A stretch of DNA of 64,000 nucleotides from Changshengia sp963803165. Its GTDB lineage: Bacteria; Chloroflexota; Dormibacteria; Aeolococcales; Aeolococcaceae. The notes below the pieces were generated by a model, which was not told the origin of the DNA, searched no databases, and was given only the letters and a program-made list of their open reading frames with translations. The stretch covers positions 372,001 to 436,000 of the forward strand of contig CAWDLK010000004.1 of NCBI GenBank assembly GCA_963803165.1. The letters run 5' to 3'. The position numbers and the translations under genes are program-made. Shown here piece by piece: positions 53,552 through 63,282 of this stretch; position 1 is the first letter of the stretch; each line of letters opens with the position of its first letter.

Positions 53552-55351
53552 TCAGGACACCGGAACCAGGTGCATCAGGATGTACGGGAGCTCCGGGTCG
53601 TCCGGGGACGGGTCCATGTACGGGTTGCTGGCGCTCGGCCACCCGGTGTAGTGCGCGGTGCTGTAGACGTTCCAGTCAGCGCCGTAGAGCACGGGAGCGT
53701 AGGGGACCTGAGCGGCCATGATCCCCTCGAGGGTCGCGATCGCCGTGGAGATGGTCGACTGACCGGCCGAGGTGGTCGGGTCGGCCCCCTCGTACTGGGT
53801 CAGGGCTGCCTGGGCAGCCGGGGAGTTGAACTGCGCGTAGTCACCGGTGCACGACACGGGAGTGCCGGTGCAGGTGGTCGCGTAGTCGAGCCAGTTGTCG
53901 AGCTGGACGAACGGGATGTTTCCGCCCGAGCCCCAGTGGAGCCCGGTCTGGAACTGCCCAGCGTTCATCGCGTTCTGCCACTGCGTGTAACCGCCGGACG
54001 CGTTGTCCGTGGTGACGTCCATGCCCTCAGCCTGGAGCTGGCTGGAGATCTCGGTTGCGTCCGCCCAGTAGTCCGAGAACGACTCGGGGTCCCAGATGGA
54101 GAACTTGATGATCTCGCTGCCCTTGGTCCAGCAGTTGGCCTGGACGGTCCCATCGCAGTTGGCCTCGGAGGAGGTGCCCCAGCCCGCCGGCGCGGTCCAG
54201 CCGTCCCCTTCGAGGACGCTCTGGACGGTCGGTCCGCTCCACCCGGAGGGAGCGGTGGACGGGGTGGCCGCCGAGTCGGCCGGCAGGTCGTTGGCGTAGG
54301 TCGTGTTCGGGTAGGTCTTCTGCTGCGCGGGGTTGAGGCCGCCCGAGGAGGTGGCCGCCGCCTCGTAGCCGGACTCTCCGATCGAGGAGAGGACGCCGCG
54401 GTCGATGCCCAGGCTCACCGCCTGGCGAACGGCTGCGTCGTCGATCCCGGTGGCTCCACCGTTGCCGGTGGCGAGGTTGAAGTCGAGGGTGACCGTGTTG
54501 CCCGAGGCAAACCAGACGTGGTTGGTGTTCGGGTTCAGGTCGATGTAGTTGGCCACCACGGACGGGATGTCGTTACCGGCCCAGTCCAGGGTGCCGTTGA
54601 CGAGAGCCTCGGTCGCCGCGTTGTTGGTGGCCTCGTTGGGGACGATGACCTCCGACTCGGGAGGAGTGCCGCCCCAGTAGTGCGGGTTGGGCTTGAACTT
54701 GACGGCCTGGGTGCTGAAGCTGTCCAGCATGAACGGCCCCGTGCCCACCGGGTTCGCCACGGCGGTCTTGGAGGGGTCGGTCCCGATCGGGAAGGCGCTG
54801 GCAGGGGTGATGTAGGTGCTGCCCAGGATCGCCCAGAGGTTGGTGTACTGGGGCGTCGCGAAGGTCAGGGTGACGACCTGACCGCTGACCGACGGGGCAG
54901 CGCTCTGGGTCGGCACACCGCTGTAGTCGGCGTCCGGGTAGGTCTTGATCAGGTTGAAGGTGTTGGCCACGTCAGCCGGGGTCATCGAGGTGCCGTCGTT
55001 GAACTTGATGCCCGACTTGACGGTGATGGCCAGCTCCGAGCCACCGTTCTCGAAGGCGAACGAGCTCGCCAGCCAGGGGTGGTTCCCCGAGGTGGCGGGG
55101 TTGAGCGCGTCCATCTCGTAGAGCGGCTCGTAGACCAGCGTGGTCATGTTCATCCCGTGCGCCAGCGAGGTGCTGTTGTACGGGTCGAAGTCCTGGGTGA
55201 AGGTCACGCCGGTCGTGCCTTCCTCGTACAGCGCCGGCCCCGCCTTGGCGGACGAGCCCGAGGACGAGGGGCCAGAGCTGCTGCCGCAGGCCGCAGCCGC
55301 CACTGCCAGGGCGGCCCCTGCGGCAACTACTGCGATCTTTCCTAGATTCAT
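53552..55351 (-). CDS. ABC-transporter substrate-binding lipoprotein (family 5)
   Basis: A 599-residue extracytoplasmic solute-binding protein of the Opp/Dpp family. The signal (VVAAGAALAVAAAACGSSSG) ends at a lipobox cysteine (Cys22), and a Ser/Gly linker follows. TLVYEPLYEMD and VANPVGTGPFMLDSF are family blocks. Family 5 proteins bind peptides or, in Thermotoga and others, cello-oligosaccharides. The GH94 gene and the CebR-like operator make a sugar ligand more likely. A perfect 8-bp hairpin lies 22-43 bp upstream of the ATG. Confidence 0.9.
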   Translation of the reverse strand: MNLGKIAVVAAGAALAVAAAACGSSSGPSSSGSSAKAGPALYEEGTTGVTFTQDFDPYNSTSLAHGMNMTTLVYEPLYEMDALNPATSGNHPWLASSFAFENGGSELAITVKSGIKFNDGTSMTPADVANTFNLIKTYPDADYSGVPTQSAAPSVSGQVVTLTFATPQYTNLWAILGSTYITPASAFPIGTDPSKTAVANPVGTGPFMLDSFSTQAVKFKPNPHYWGGTPPESEVIVPNEATNNAATEALVNGTLDWAGNDIPSVVANYIDLNPNTNHVWFASGNTVTLDFNLATGNGGATGIDDAAVRQAVSLGIDRGVLSSIGESGYEAAATSSGGLNPAQQKTYPNTTYANDLPADSAATPSTAPSGWSGPTVQSVLEGDGWTAPAGWGTSSEANCDGTVQANCWTKGSEIIKFSIWDPESFSDYWADATEISSQLQAEGMDVTTDNASGGYTQWQNAMNAGQFQTGLHWGSGGNIPFVQLDNWLDYATTCTGTPVSCTGDYAQFNSPAAQAALTQYEGADPTTSAGQSTISTAIATLEGIMAAQVPYAPVLYGADWNVYSTAHYTGWPSASNPYMDPSPDDPELPYILMHLVPVS

Positions 55352-55373
55352 CTGGTTACACGATCTCCATGAG

Positions 55374-55394
55374 GCCCGGCCGATCAGGCCGGGC
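55374..55394. repeat. Hairpin before the binding-protein gene
   Basis: GCCCGGCC, loop GATCA, GGCCGGGC, in the 196-bp gap between the OppF-like gene and the binding-protein gene. It could end the permease transcript or protect the 5' end of the downstream message. No T-run is present. Confidence 0.45.
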
Positions 55395-55547
55395 TGCGGA
55401 TGTGAAGCGCCGACGGGTCGGGCGCCACGGAGGCCGGCTGGGGCCGGTGCTCTCCCCTCCGGGAGGGCCCGGTCTGCCTCCGTTCGCCCCTCGGTGCCGG
55501 CGCGGCCCGAGCAGCAATCCCATGCTCCGTTCCTCCTCAGTCCTCCT

Positions 55548-56651
55548 CTAGGCGGTGCTTTCGAATGACGCGGCCGCGGTCCGCGCGTGGGTGTCGTCGG
55601 TGGTGTCCGCCGAGTCCGTGCCGCCCTCGGCGCGGCGCTGCCCCGGGTCGACGTGAAGCCAGCAGCTGGCGTCGTGGCCCGCCGAGAGCGTCACGCTGGG
55701 GGGGGCCTTGGCGCTGCAGATCGCCATGGCGTGCGGGCAGCGCGGATGGAACCGGCAGCCGCTGGGCGGGGCGATCAGGCTGGGCGGGGCGCCGCTGCCG
55801 GCCAGGCTGGGGGGCTCGGCCCGGTCCGGGTCGGGGGCGGCGGAGAGGAGCAGCTGCGTGTAGGGGTGGGCCGGCTGGTCGGTCAGCTGCGCGCTCGGGG
55901 CCGTCTCCACCACCTGACCCGCGTACATGACGCAGATGGTGTCGGCGAGGTAGCGCGCCGAGGCGATGTCGTGGGTCACGTAGAGGATGGCGAGGTGCTC
56001 CCGGTCGCGCAGGTCGGCGAGCAGGTTGAGCAGCCCCAGGCGGATCGAGACGTCGAGCATGGACACCGGCTCGTCGGCGAGCAGCACCCGGGGCTGGACG
56101 GCGAGGGCACGGGCGATGGCCACGCGCTGGCGCTGGCCGCCGGAGAGCTCGTGGGGGAACTTGGGGCTGAACTGATCGGGCGGCTCGAGGTGGACGCGGC
56201 GGAGGATGTCGGCGACGGCGTCGTCCGCGCTCTCGCCCCCCAGGCCGTGGATCTTGAGCGGCCGGACGAGGTGGTAGCGGACGCGGTGGACCGGGTTGAG
56301 CGATGCGAAGGGGTCCTGGAAGACCATCTGGACCTGGCGCGCGTAGCTCCGCGGCCTCCCCTTGGGCACCCGCTCCCCGTCGAGGAGAACCTCTCCGCCG
56401 TCGGGCTCGATGATCCGGGCCAGCAGCCTCGCGACGGTGGTCTTCCCCGAGCCGCTCTCGCCCACCAGCGAGGTCACCCGGCCCGGAGTGAGGGCGACCG
56501 AGACCCCGTCGACGGCGAAGAGCCGGGCCTGGCCGGAGAACATGCCCCGACCCCGCTTGACGGAGAAGTACTTGGTCAGGCTGCGGCCCTCGAGCACCGG
56601 ACCGACCGTGGCGGCGGCCACGGGCGCCATCTCCGGGAGGGACAGGCTCAT
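55548..56651 (-). CDS. ABC transporter ATPase, OppF/DppF type
   Basis: A 367-residue ATPase of an oligopeptide-type importer. Walker A GESGSGKTT, signature LSGGQRQRVAIARAL and Walker B VLLADEPVSMLD lie in order. The oligo-transport C-terminal domain has PPSGCRFHPRCPHAM, with the Fe-S-like cysteines. FFSVKRGRG near the start fits the F-type subunit. Its ATG overlaps the stop of the D-type partner. Confidence 0.92.
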   Translation of the reverse strand: MSLSLPEMAPVAAATVGPVLEGRSLTKYFSVKRGRGMFSGQARLFAVDGVSVALTPGRVTSLVGESGSGKTTVARLLARIIEPDGGEVLLDGERVPKGRPRSYARQVQMVFQDPFASLNPVHRVRYHLVRPLKIHGLGGESADDAVADILRRVHLEPPDQFSPKFPHELSGGQRQRVAIARALAVQPRVLLADEPVSMLDVSIRLGLLNLLADLRDREHLAILYVTHDIASARYLADTICVMYAGQVVETAPSAQLTDQPAHPYTQLLLSAAPDPDRAEPPSLAGSGAPPSLIAPPSGCRFHPRCPHAMAICSAKAPPSVTLSAGHDASCWLHVDPGQRRAEGGTDSADTTDDTHARTAAASFESTA

Positions 56652-57805
56652 CGGAGCGCCCTCCGCGCCGGGGCCTGCCGGGGAGCTTCCGAGAACCCGC
56701 GACGACCTGGGTCGGGAAGGGCCAGCTCCGCCGGCACGCTGGTCTCGCCGTCGTGGAGCCAGCAGGCCGCCTCCCGTCCGGAGCCGTCGAGCCGGACGAG
56801 AAGGGGCGTCTCCTGGCGGCAGCGCTCCATGGCCCAGGGGCAGCGGGGATGGAAGGCGCAGCCGGTCGGGAGGGCGCGGAGGTCCGGAGGCGATCCCGGG
56901 ATCCCCTCCATCGGGAGCCGCTCCCCGTGCATGGGCGGGAAGCAGTGGAGAAGGCCGTGGGTGTACGGAACCCGGGGCGACCGGAAGAGGGAGGCGGCCG
57001 GCGCCCTCTCCATCAACCGGCCGGCGTACATGACCACGATCTCGTCGGCCAGCTCGACCAGCAGCGAGAGGTCGTGGGTGATGAAGAGGGCGGCGAACCC
57101 GAGCCGGTCGCGCAGGCCCATCAGCTCCTCGAGGATCTCGCGTTGGGTCACCACGTCGAGCGCGGTGGTGGGCTCGTCCAGGATCATCACCTGGGGCTCG
57201 AGGGCCAGGGCCATGGCGATCATCGCCCGCTGGCGCATCCCGCCGGAGAGCTCGTGCGAGTAGCTGCGCAGCCGATCCCCCGCCATCCCCACCATCTCGA
57301 GGAGCTGGGCGCCCTTGTCCCACCTCTCCGCCGGGGAGAGCTCGGGTCGGTGGACCCGGAGCAGGTCGTCGAACTGGGTGCCGATGGTGATGACCGGGTT
57401 GAGCGCGTTGAGCGCGCTCTGGAAGACGACCGAGATCTCCGACCAGCGCACCCGGCGCAGATCCGAGTCGTCGGCCCTCAGCAGGTCGACGGGCTCGCCC
57501 CCGCGGGCCGCGCTCAGGGACCTCGAGTGGAAGAGCACCTCGCCGCCGGTGATGACGCCGGGGGCTCGGAGCAGGCGGATGGCCGCCATGGCCAGGGTGG
57601 ACTTGCCGCTCCCGCTCTCCCCGGCCAGCCCCAGCACCTGACCCCGCCGCAGCACCACGTCGCAGTCCACCACGGCGTGGACGGCGTCGGACCCGAAACC
57701 GTAGTCGACGCTCAGGTCGTGGATCTCCAGCACGGGCTCGGCGGCGCTCAGCGAGGGCCCGGCGGGGGCCCGCGGGTTCGCGGCCGGACGGGGGGTCGGG
57801 CTCAT
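56648..57805 (-). CDS. ABC transporter ATPase, OppD/DppD type
   Basis: A 385-residue ATPase. Walker A GESGSGKSTLA, signature LSGGMRQRAMIAMAL, Walker B VMILDEPTTALDVV and the C-terminal LPTGCAFHPRCPWAM are intact. Vexport-like VDYGFGSDAVHAV at the start and the M-R-Q-R signature mark it as the D subunit. It overlaps the DppC-like permease gene by four bases and couples to the F-type ATPase. Confidence 0.92.
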   Translation of the reverse strand: MSPTPRPAANPRAPAGPSLSAAEPVLEIHDLSVDYGFGSDAVHAVVDCDVVLRRGQVLGLAGESGSGKSTLAMAAIRLLRAPGVITGGEVLFHSRSLSAARGGEPVDLLRADDSDLRRVRWSEISVVFQSALNALNPVITIGTQFDDLLRVHRPELSPAERWDKGAQLLEMVGMAGDRLRSYSHELSGGMRQRAMIAMALALEPQVMILDEPTTALDVVTQREILEELMGLRDRLGFAALFITHDLSLLVELADEIVVMYAGRLMERAPAASLFRSPRVPYTHGLLHCFPPMHGERLPMEGIPGSPPDLRALPTGCAFHPRCPWAMERCRQETPLLVRLDGSGREAACWLHDGETSVPAELALPDPGRRGFSEAPRQAPARRALR

Positions 57806-58968
57806 CGCCGGCCACCCCCGGAGCCGTCCTCGGTACCCGCCAGCGCCGCCGCCCGCGGGATCGGGGCGCTGCGGTCGGACACCACCGGGGTGAACCCGAG
57901 CCTGGAGCGGAAGCTGATCCCCGCTCGGCGAGCGGCCTTGCGGCTCAGCCCCGAGGCGCGCAGGCGGGGATTGATGAACTCGTCGATGCCGAAGTTGAGC
58001 AGGGCGAGGGCGGTGCCCACCAGGGCGATGCAGATTCCCGGCGGCAGCCACCACCACCAGTAGCCGGTGTTGACGGCATTGTTGTCGAAAACCTGCTGGA
58101 GCATGATGCCCCAGTTCCACGGGCCTGGCGGCGAGGAGGTGGGGACGCCGGCCAGACCGAGGAAGGCCAGCGAGATGTAGGCGCCGATGGCGTAGAGGGT
58201 TGTGAAGAGGAAGGACGACGCGATGATCGGCAGCAGGTTGGGCATCACCTCGGCGAGGATGATCCGCAGCCGCCCCTCCCCCGACACTCGCGCGGCCTCC
58301 ACGAAGTCGCGATTGCGCAGCGAGAGGGTCTGGGCCCGGAGCACGCGGGAGCCGTAGGCCCACCCGGTGAGGGCGACGATCAAGCCGATGACGATGACGC
58401 TGGTGTCGGCACCCGGGACGTAGCTGGCCAGGACGATGAGCAGCGGCAGCCCGGGGATGGCCAGGAAGACGTTGGAGAAGAGCGAGAGCCCCTCGTCGGC
58501 GCTGCCGCCCAGATAGCCGGCGCTGACGCCGATCAGCACCGAGAGCGCGGTGGCGGCCAGCCCGGCCAGGAAGGCGACCACCAGGGTGGGGCGGGTCGAG
58601 GCGAGCAGCTGGGACCAGACGTCGCCCCCCAGCAGGGTCGTCCCCAGCCAGTGGCTGGGCGAGGGGCCGAGCGGGACCTCCAGGGGAACGTTGGTCCCCA
58701 CCAGGTGCGTCACCGGGTCGACCTGGCCGATGCACTGGTAGGGACCCTGCTGGCAGACGATGTGGATCCAGGAGAGCACCTGGGCATTGGGGTCGTAGGG
58801 GGCGATCATCGGGCCGACGATGGCGATGACCACGAAGACCAGCAGGATGCCGAGCCCGACGATGACCTTCGGCGAGCGCGGCAGGCGCAGCGCCCGGGAG
58901 CGGCGCTCCGTCGGTGGCGGCGCCTGGCCGGCGGCGATGGTGGCGAGCGTGGTGGCCCCGATGCTCAT
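57802..58968 (-). CDS. ABC transporter permease, DppC/OppC type
   Basis: A 388-residue inner-membrane permease with an N-terminal helix (VIVGLGILLVFVVIAIVGPM) and about five more. LGTTLLGGDVWSQL is the family's periplasmic-loop mark. RDFVEAARVSGEGRLRIILAEV is the EAA loop that contacts the ATPases. The extra Ala/Arg-rich C-terminal tail (about 360-388) is unusual. It starts 4 bp downstream of the DppB gene. Confidence 0.92.
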   Translation of the reverse strand: MSIGATTLATIAAGQAPPPTERRSRALRLPRSPKVIVGLGILLVFVVIAIVGPMIAPYDPNAQVLSWIHIVCQQGPYQCIGQVDPVTHLVGTNVPLEVPLGPSPSHWLGTTLLGGDVWSQLLASTRPTLVVAFLAGLAATALSVLIGVSAGYLGGSADEGLSLFSNVFLAIPGLPLLIVLASYVPGADTSVIVIGLIVALTGWAYGSRVLRAQTLSLRNRDFVEAARVSGEGRLRIILAEVMPNLLPIIASSFLFTTLYAIGAYISLAFLGLAGVPTSSPPGPWNWGIMLQQVFDNNAVNTGYWWWWLPPGICIALVGTALALLNFGIDEFINPRLRASGLSRKAARRAGISFRSRLGFTPVVSDRSAPIPRAAALAGTEDGSGGGRR

Positions 58969-58972
58969 CGGC

Positions 58973-59956
58973 TCACGCCTCCTGCCGGGCGCGGGGGTCG
59001 ATGAAGGCGTAGACCACGTCGGCGATGAGGTTGGCGGCGAGCACGACCAGGACGATCACCACGAAGACGCCCTGCACCAGGGGATAGTCGTGGTCGATCA
59101 CCGCCTTGAAGAGGAGGTAGCCGACCCCCGGGTAGTTGAAGACCACCTCGACCAGCAGCTGCCCGGCCACCACCAGGCTGATGGCCAGTGAGAAGTTGGA
59201 GACGCTCGGCAGGATGGCGTTGCGCGCCGCGTACCACACCACCCGCCGGGAGGGCAGGCCCTTGGCCCGGGCCACCAGGACGAAGTCCTCGTCCATGGTG
59301 GTGAGCATCTGGTTGCGCATCCCCAGGATGAAGCCGGCGATGGAGGCGAGCACCACGGTGCCCGCGGGCAGGAGCGAGTGGTCGAGGATGCTCGAGATGT
59401 AGGGCCAGTTGAGTCCCGGGCTGGTGGTGATGTCGTACCCGTACTGGGGCGGGAACCACTTGAGGATGCTGGCGAAGAGCTCGATGATGACCATGGCCAG
59501 GAAGAAGTAGGGGATGGCCTGGAAGAAGGTGGCTCCCGGCACCGCCCAGTCGAGCCGCGAGCCGCGCCTCCAGCCCAGGATGACGCCGATCAGGGTGCCG
59601 AGCAGGAAGCTGAGGACGGTGGCGACGCCCAGCAGCCCGATGGTCCAGGGCAGGTACTCGCCGATGAGGGTCGTCACCGGCTGGCTGCTCTCGAAGTAGG
59701 AGACGCCGAGGTTGCCGTGGAAGAGGTTGCCCCAGTACTGGAAGTACTGGAGGATCAGGGGGGCCTTGGTGACCAGCCCGAACTGGTCCTCCACGGCCTT
59801 GACGCAGTTGGGGTCGCACTGACCTGCCGCCGAGGCCCTCGCCAGGGCGCCGGCGACCGGGTCGCCGGGGACCATCCGGGGGAGGAAGAAGCTGACCGTG
59901 ATCGCGACCCACGCGGCGACCAGGTAGAAGCCGATGCGGCGGACGATGAGGCGCAC
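58973..59956 (-). CDS. ABC transporter permease, DppB/OppB type
   Basis: A 327-residue permease. It starts MRLIVRRIGFYLVAAWVAIT, then FFLPRMVPGDPV, the signature of DppB proteins. DEDFVLVARAKGLPSRRVV forms the EAA loop. Six membrane helices are predicted. It starts with GTG two bases upstream of the end of the regulator's stop region, so the LacI gene and transporter are co-transcribed. Confidence 0.92.
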   Translation of the reverse strand: MRLIVRRIGFYLVAAWVAITVSFFLPRMVPGDPVAGALARASAAGQCDPNCVKAVEDQFGLVTKAPLILQYFQYWGNLFHGNLGVSYFESSQPVTTLIGEYLPWTIGLLGVATVLSFLLGTLIGVILGWRRGSRLDWAVPGATFFQAIPYFFLAMVIIELFASILKWFPPQYGYDITTSPGLNWPYISSILDHSLLPAGTVVLASIAGFILGMRNQMLTTMDEDFVLVARAKGLPSRRVVWYAARNAILPSVSNFSLAISLVVAGQLLVEVVFNYPGVGYLLFKAVIDHDYPLVQGVFVVIVLVVLAANLIADVVYAFIDPRARQEA

Positions 59957-59958
59957 GG

Positions 59959-61014
59959 TCAGCCGGCCCCCGCCATCCGGACTGTGCTGCGCGCCGATGA
60001 CATCCGGACCTCGAGCCGGGTGGTGAGCAGCACCTTGCGGGGCGGCCGCTCGGGGGAGTGGATGGCGTCGAGGAGCAGGCGACCCATCTCTCTGCCCATC
60101 TCCTCGATGGGCTGACGGACGCTGGTCAGCGGTGGTTGGAGGGCGGCGGCCATCGGGTCGTCGTCGTAGCCGACCACGGCGACCTCGTCGGGAACGCGCC
60201 GGCCGGCCTCGGCCAGCGCCTGCAGGACGCCCACCGCCATGAGGTCGGAGGCGACGAAGACGGCGTCGAGCCGGGGGCGCTTGATGAGCAGGAATCGCAT
60301 CGCCCGGGCCCCGCCGTCACTCGTGAAGTCGCCCACCTCGACGAGCGCCTCGTCGGCGGGCAGGCCGGCGGCCCTCAGCCCCTCCTCGTAGCCGCGGAGC
60401 CGGTCCTGGCCGGCGGGCACGTCCTTCCGCCCGGTCACCGTGGCGATCGTGCGCCGCCCGCCGGAGGCGAGGTGGGCGACCGCGTGCGCGGCGCCGGAGA
60501 CGTTGTCGACGTCAACGTGGTTGTACCGGTCCGCCTCGGTCGGACGACCGCCGATCACGAAGGGGATCCCCCGCGCCGCGAGCCGGCCCGGCAGCGGGTG
60601 CGAGCTGGGCAGCGAGACGAGCAGGGCTCCGTCGACGTGGCCGGCGGCGATGTAGCGCTCGACCCGGTCGACGTCGGACGCGGACTGCGGGGCGAGCAGG
60701 ACGAGCTGGATGTCTCGCGAGGTGAAGACGTCGCCGAGCCCGCGGGTCAGCCGGGGGAAGAAGGGGTCACCGAAGAGGAGGGTGGTCGGCTCGAAGACCA
60801 CCATCGCCACGGCGCCGCTGCGCCCGGTCGCCAGAGCGCGCCCCGCCTGGTTGGGGATGTAGCCGAGCTTGCTCGCCGCCCGCTCGACGGCGCGGCGGGA
60901 GTCCGGGCTCACACGGGGGTCGGAGGTGAGCACGCGCGACGCGGTCGCGCGGGAGACACCGGCCGCCTGCGCCACCGCTTCGAGGGTCACCTTGGGGCTG
61001 AGGGCATCCTTCAT
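59959..61014 (-). CDS. LacI-family repressor, probable CebR/CelR-like
   Basis: A 351-residue regulator. VTLEAVAQAAGVSRATASRVL is the helix-turn-helix and hinge-helix start (residues 9-29), and a periplasmic-binding-protein-like core follows (VDGALLVSL, AVFVASDLMAVGVLQAL). It is upstream of and co-directional with the ABC transporter. A 14-bp sequence, TGGGAGCGGTCCCA, touches its start codon. It differs at one position from TGGGAGCGCTCCCA, the known operator of CebR (Streptomyces) and CelR (Thermobifida). A cellobiose-responsive autorepressor is the best reading. Confidence 0.88.
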   Translation of the reverse strand: MKDALSPKVTLEAVAQAAGVSRATASRVLTSDPRVSPDSRRAVERAASKLGYIPNQAGRALATGRSGAVAMVVFEPTTLLFGDPFFPRLTRGLGDVFTSRDIQLVLLAPQSASDVDRVERYIAAGHVDGALLVSLPSSHPLPGRLAARGIPFVIGGRPTEADRYNHVDVDNVSGAAHAVAHLASGGRRTIATVTGRKDVPAGQDRLRGYEEGLRAAGLPADEALVEVGDFTSDGGARAMRFLLIKRPRLDAVFVASDLMAVGVLQALAEAGRRVPDEVAVVGYDDDPMAAALQPPLTSVRQPIEEMGREMGRLLLDAIHSPERPPRKVLLTTRLEVRMSSARSTVRMAGAG

Positions 61015-61027
61015 GGGAGCGGTCCCA
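61014..61027. promoter_or_regulatory. CebR/CelR-like operator O1 with -10 box
   Basis: TGGGAGCGGTCCCA (13 of 14 bases of the CebR/CelR consensus) begins at the first base of the LacI ATG. A TAGAGT -10-like box lies next to it (61029-61034 on the minus strand), so repressor bound here would block the promoter at its start point. Confidence 0.65.
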
Positions 61028-61048
61028 CACTCTAGAGACGGCTCTCAC

Positions 61049-61065
61049 GGGGTGTCAATCACCCC
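61049..61065. repeat. Hairpin upstream of the LacI gene
   Basis: GGGGTG, loop TCAAT, CACCCC: a perfect 6-bp stem in the 177-bp gap between the chemoreceptor and LacI genes. It may end the chemoreceptor transcript. Confidence 0.35.
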
Positions 61066-61138
61066 AACGGGTGATAGGCGACGGCACTCACCCCGCCGGG
61101 GGATGGCGCGCAGGACAGCCATGGTCGGGCCAATCTCT

Positions 61139-61152
61139 TGGAAGCGGTTCCG
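61139..61152. promoter_or_regulatory. LacI-type operator-like site O2
   Basis: TGGAAGCGGTTCCG keeps the central GCG and arms of a LacI-type site (10 of 14 to the CebR/CelR consensus). It lies 112 bp from O1, just beyond the chemoreceptor stop. Confidence 0.4.
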
Positions 61153-61191
61153 CCCTCTCGGCCGCGACCGCGGCCCCTCATGCTCCCGCCG

Positions 61192-63282
61192 TCAGTGGAG
61201 CGGGCGGGCGTTCGCGACAGGGACCGCGACGGCCGCCGCGGGCGCGGGGCGGTGCCGCAGGGCCGCTGCGCCACCCGGCTCCGGCGCCCTGGGGGGCGCG
61301 GTGCCGAGACGGCCGGTTCCTGCCGACCGGACGCCGGGAGCGGGGGGCACCCCCCCGGGCTGCGGGCGGTGCCCGTTGCCGGTCGGGTCCGCGGCCGAGA
61401 CCTGCTTGAGATCGACTGCCATGGTCGCCTGGCTTCCCGACGCGAGTGCCAGCTCCTGGGCGGTGGTCGAGACCTGCTGGCTCGCTATCCGCACCTGCTC
61501 CATGGCCTCCACCACCTGCTCGGTGGCGGCCTGCTGCTGCTGGGTGGCCATCTGGATGCCCGAGCTCGCCTCCGCGACGCGCTCCATGAGGCCGAGCCCG
61601 TCCTGCAGCTGCTCGGCTCCCTTGTCCATGGCCAGCACCGTCGCGCTGGCCTCGACCTGGACGTTCTTGGTGATCTCCGCGATGTCCGCCGCCAGGCTCT
61701 TGGAGCGATCTGCGAGCCGCCGCACCTCGTCGGCGACCACCGCGAAGCCGCGGCCGGCCTCCCCCGCCCGGGCGGCCTCGATGGCCGCGTTGAAGGCGAG
61801 CAGGTTGGTCTGATCGGCGAGGTCGTTGATCATGGAGAGGATCCGGGTGATGTCACGGACGCGCTCGGTGAGGCTCATCGTCCGCTGGGTGGAGGCGAGG
61901 ATGTCCTCGCGAGCCCGCTCCAGCTTGTCGCGGGTCTCCCCCGCCTGCGCGGCGACACCGTCGACGGTGTCGGCGATCTGCCGGGAGGTGCGCGCCAGCT
62001 CCTCCATGCTCGCCGACGTCTCCGTGGCGCTCGAGCTCTGCCGGGCCGTGGTGGCGGCGAGCTGATTGGAGGCCGCGGCGAGCCGGACGGCGGAGTCGGA
62101 GAGGTCGGTGCTGGTGCTCTGGACCCGGCCGATCATCTGCTCGAGGCGCCCGACCATGAGGTTGAAGGCCGCTCCGAGAGTGGCGACCTCCTCGGCGCCG
62201 GAGGGTGAGACGCGGGCGGTGAGGTCGCCCCCGGAGACCCGGCGAGCGGCCCGGGAGAGGGCCTGGATCGGCCGCACCTCGAGCTTGGCGACGAAGAAGG
62301 AGAAGAGCGCCGCCAGGACCAGCCCGACCCCGAGGACGACGAATCCCGAATTGCGCAGCGCGTCGACCCCGCTCAGAGCCTGGCTGGCGGGCTCGCTGAC
62401 CAGGATCGCCCACTGGACGTCGGCGGCCTCCGCGTACCCGGTGATGGTGTCGCTCCCGCCGACGGTGATCTCGGCCGAGCCGGAATGGCCGCCGAGCGCC
62501 CGGGTGACGGCGACGTTGCGAACGCTGGTGCGCACGGCGCCGCGGGCCAGCATCTGCACCGAGGTGAGCTTGGCGGGGGTCCCCATCGAGGTCGTGTAGA
62601 GCAGCGTCCCAGACCTGTCGACGGCGGTGACCGAGGTCGAGGCGCCCCCGGACCCGGTGACGCCGGAGAGCAGGCTGGCGAGCTGGTTGGCCCCGCCGCC
62701 GGGCCCCGTCCAGGGCTCCAGGCCGATGGCACCGACGAGGACGCCCTGGAACTGGAGGTTGCTGGTGATGGCCGGGACCGCGATCAGCCATTCGAGGTCG
62801 TTGCCGGCGGTGTTGAGGCTGAGGTCGCCGACGTAGGGCTGATCCCCCTCGGCGATCGGGGTCACCCACGACTGCCCGACCAGGGATATCGCGCCACCGC
62901 TCCCGGTGGCGGCGACGGCGTCCCCCTGCTGATTGACCAGCTCCAGCTCGGCGAAGGGGTCGTTGGTGATGGAGTGGCTCATCAGGGAGATGGCGGACTG
63001 GGCCGAGGTGCTGCCGGAGGCCGCGATGATGTTGGCGAGCTGGGTCAGCTCGCGCTCGCGATCCTCGACCCAGGAGTCGACCTTGCTGGAGACCTCCTGG
63101 GCCACGTCCTGGACCCCGTTTGACGTGGACGTGGTCAGGCTGCCCTCGGCGATGTTGGCGAGCACCAGCACCATCGAGCCCATCACCACCACGCAGATCG
63201 CGAGGACGCCGGCGAGGTAGCGGACGAAGTAGCGACCGCGGAGGCGGTCGAAGCCAACGTTCGCCCTCTTCAGGATGTCCAC
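61192..63282 (-). CDS. Methyl-accepting chemotaxis protein with Cache-type sensor
   Basis: A 696-residue chemoreceptor. The first membrane helix (about 24-45) and a long extracytoplasmic double-Cache-like domain (about 46-345) are followed by a second helix (GFVVLGVGLVLAALFSFFV), HAMP (LEVRPIQALSRAARRVSGGD) and the signalling coiled coil. The conserved hairpin tip INDLADQTNLLAFNAAIEAA is intact. The last 75 residues are a Pro/Ala/Arg-rich tail. GTG start. It neighbours the cellobiose-type locus, so sugar sensing is plausible. No flagellar or che gene is in the window. Confidence 0.9.
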   Translation of the reverse strand: MDILKRANVGFDRLRGRYFVRYLAGVLAICVVVMGSMVLVLANIAEGSLTTSTSNGVQDVAQEVSSKVDSWVEDRERELTQLANIIAASGSTSAQSAISLMSHSITNDPFAELELVNQQGDAVAATGSGGAISLVGQSWVTPIAEGDQPYVGDLSLNTAGNDLEWLIAVPAITSNLQFQGVLVGAIGLEPWTGPGGGANQLASLLSGVTGSGGASTSVTAVDRSGTLLYTTSMGTPAKLTSVQMLARGAVRTSVRNVAVTRALGGHSGSAEITVGGSDTITGYAEAADVQWAILVSEPASQALSGVDALRNSGFVVLGVGLVLAALFSFFVAKLEVRPIQALSRAARRVSGGDLTARVSPSGAEEVATLGAAFNLMVGRLEQMIGRVQSTSTDLSDSAVRLAAASNQLAATTARQSSSATETSASMEELARTSRQIADTVDGVAAQAGETRDKLERAREDILASTQRTMSLTERVRDITRILSMINDLADQTNLLAFNAAIEAARAGEAGRGFAVVADEVRRLADRSKSLAADIAEITKNVQVEASATVLAMDKGAEQLQDGLGLMERVAEASSGIQMATQQQQAATEQVVEAMEQVRIASQQVSTTAQELALASGSQATMAVDLKQVSAADPTGNGHRPQPGGVPPAPGVRSAGTGRLGTAPPRAPEPGGAAALRHRPAPAAAVAVPVANARPLH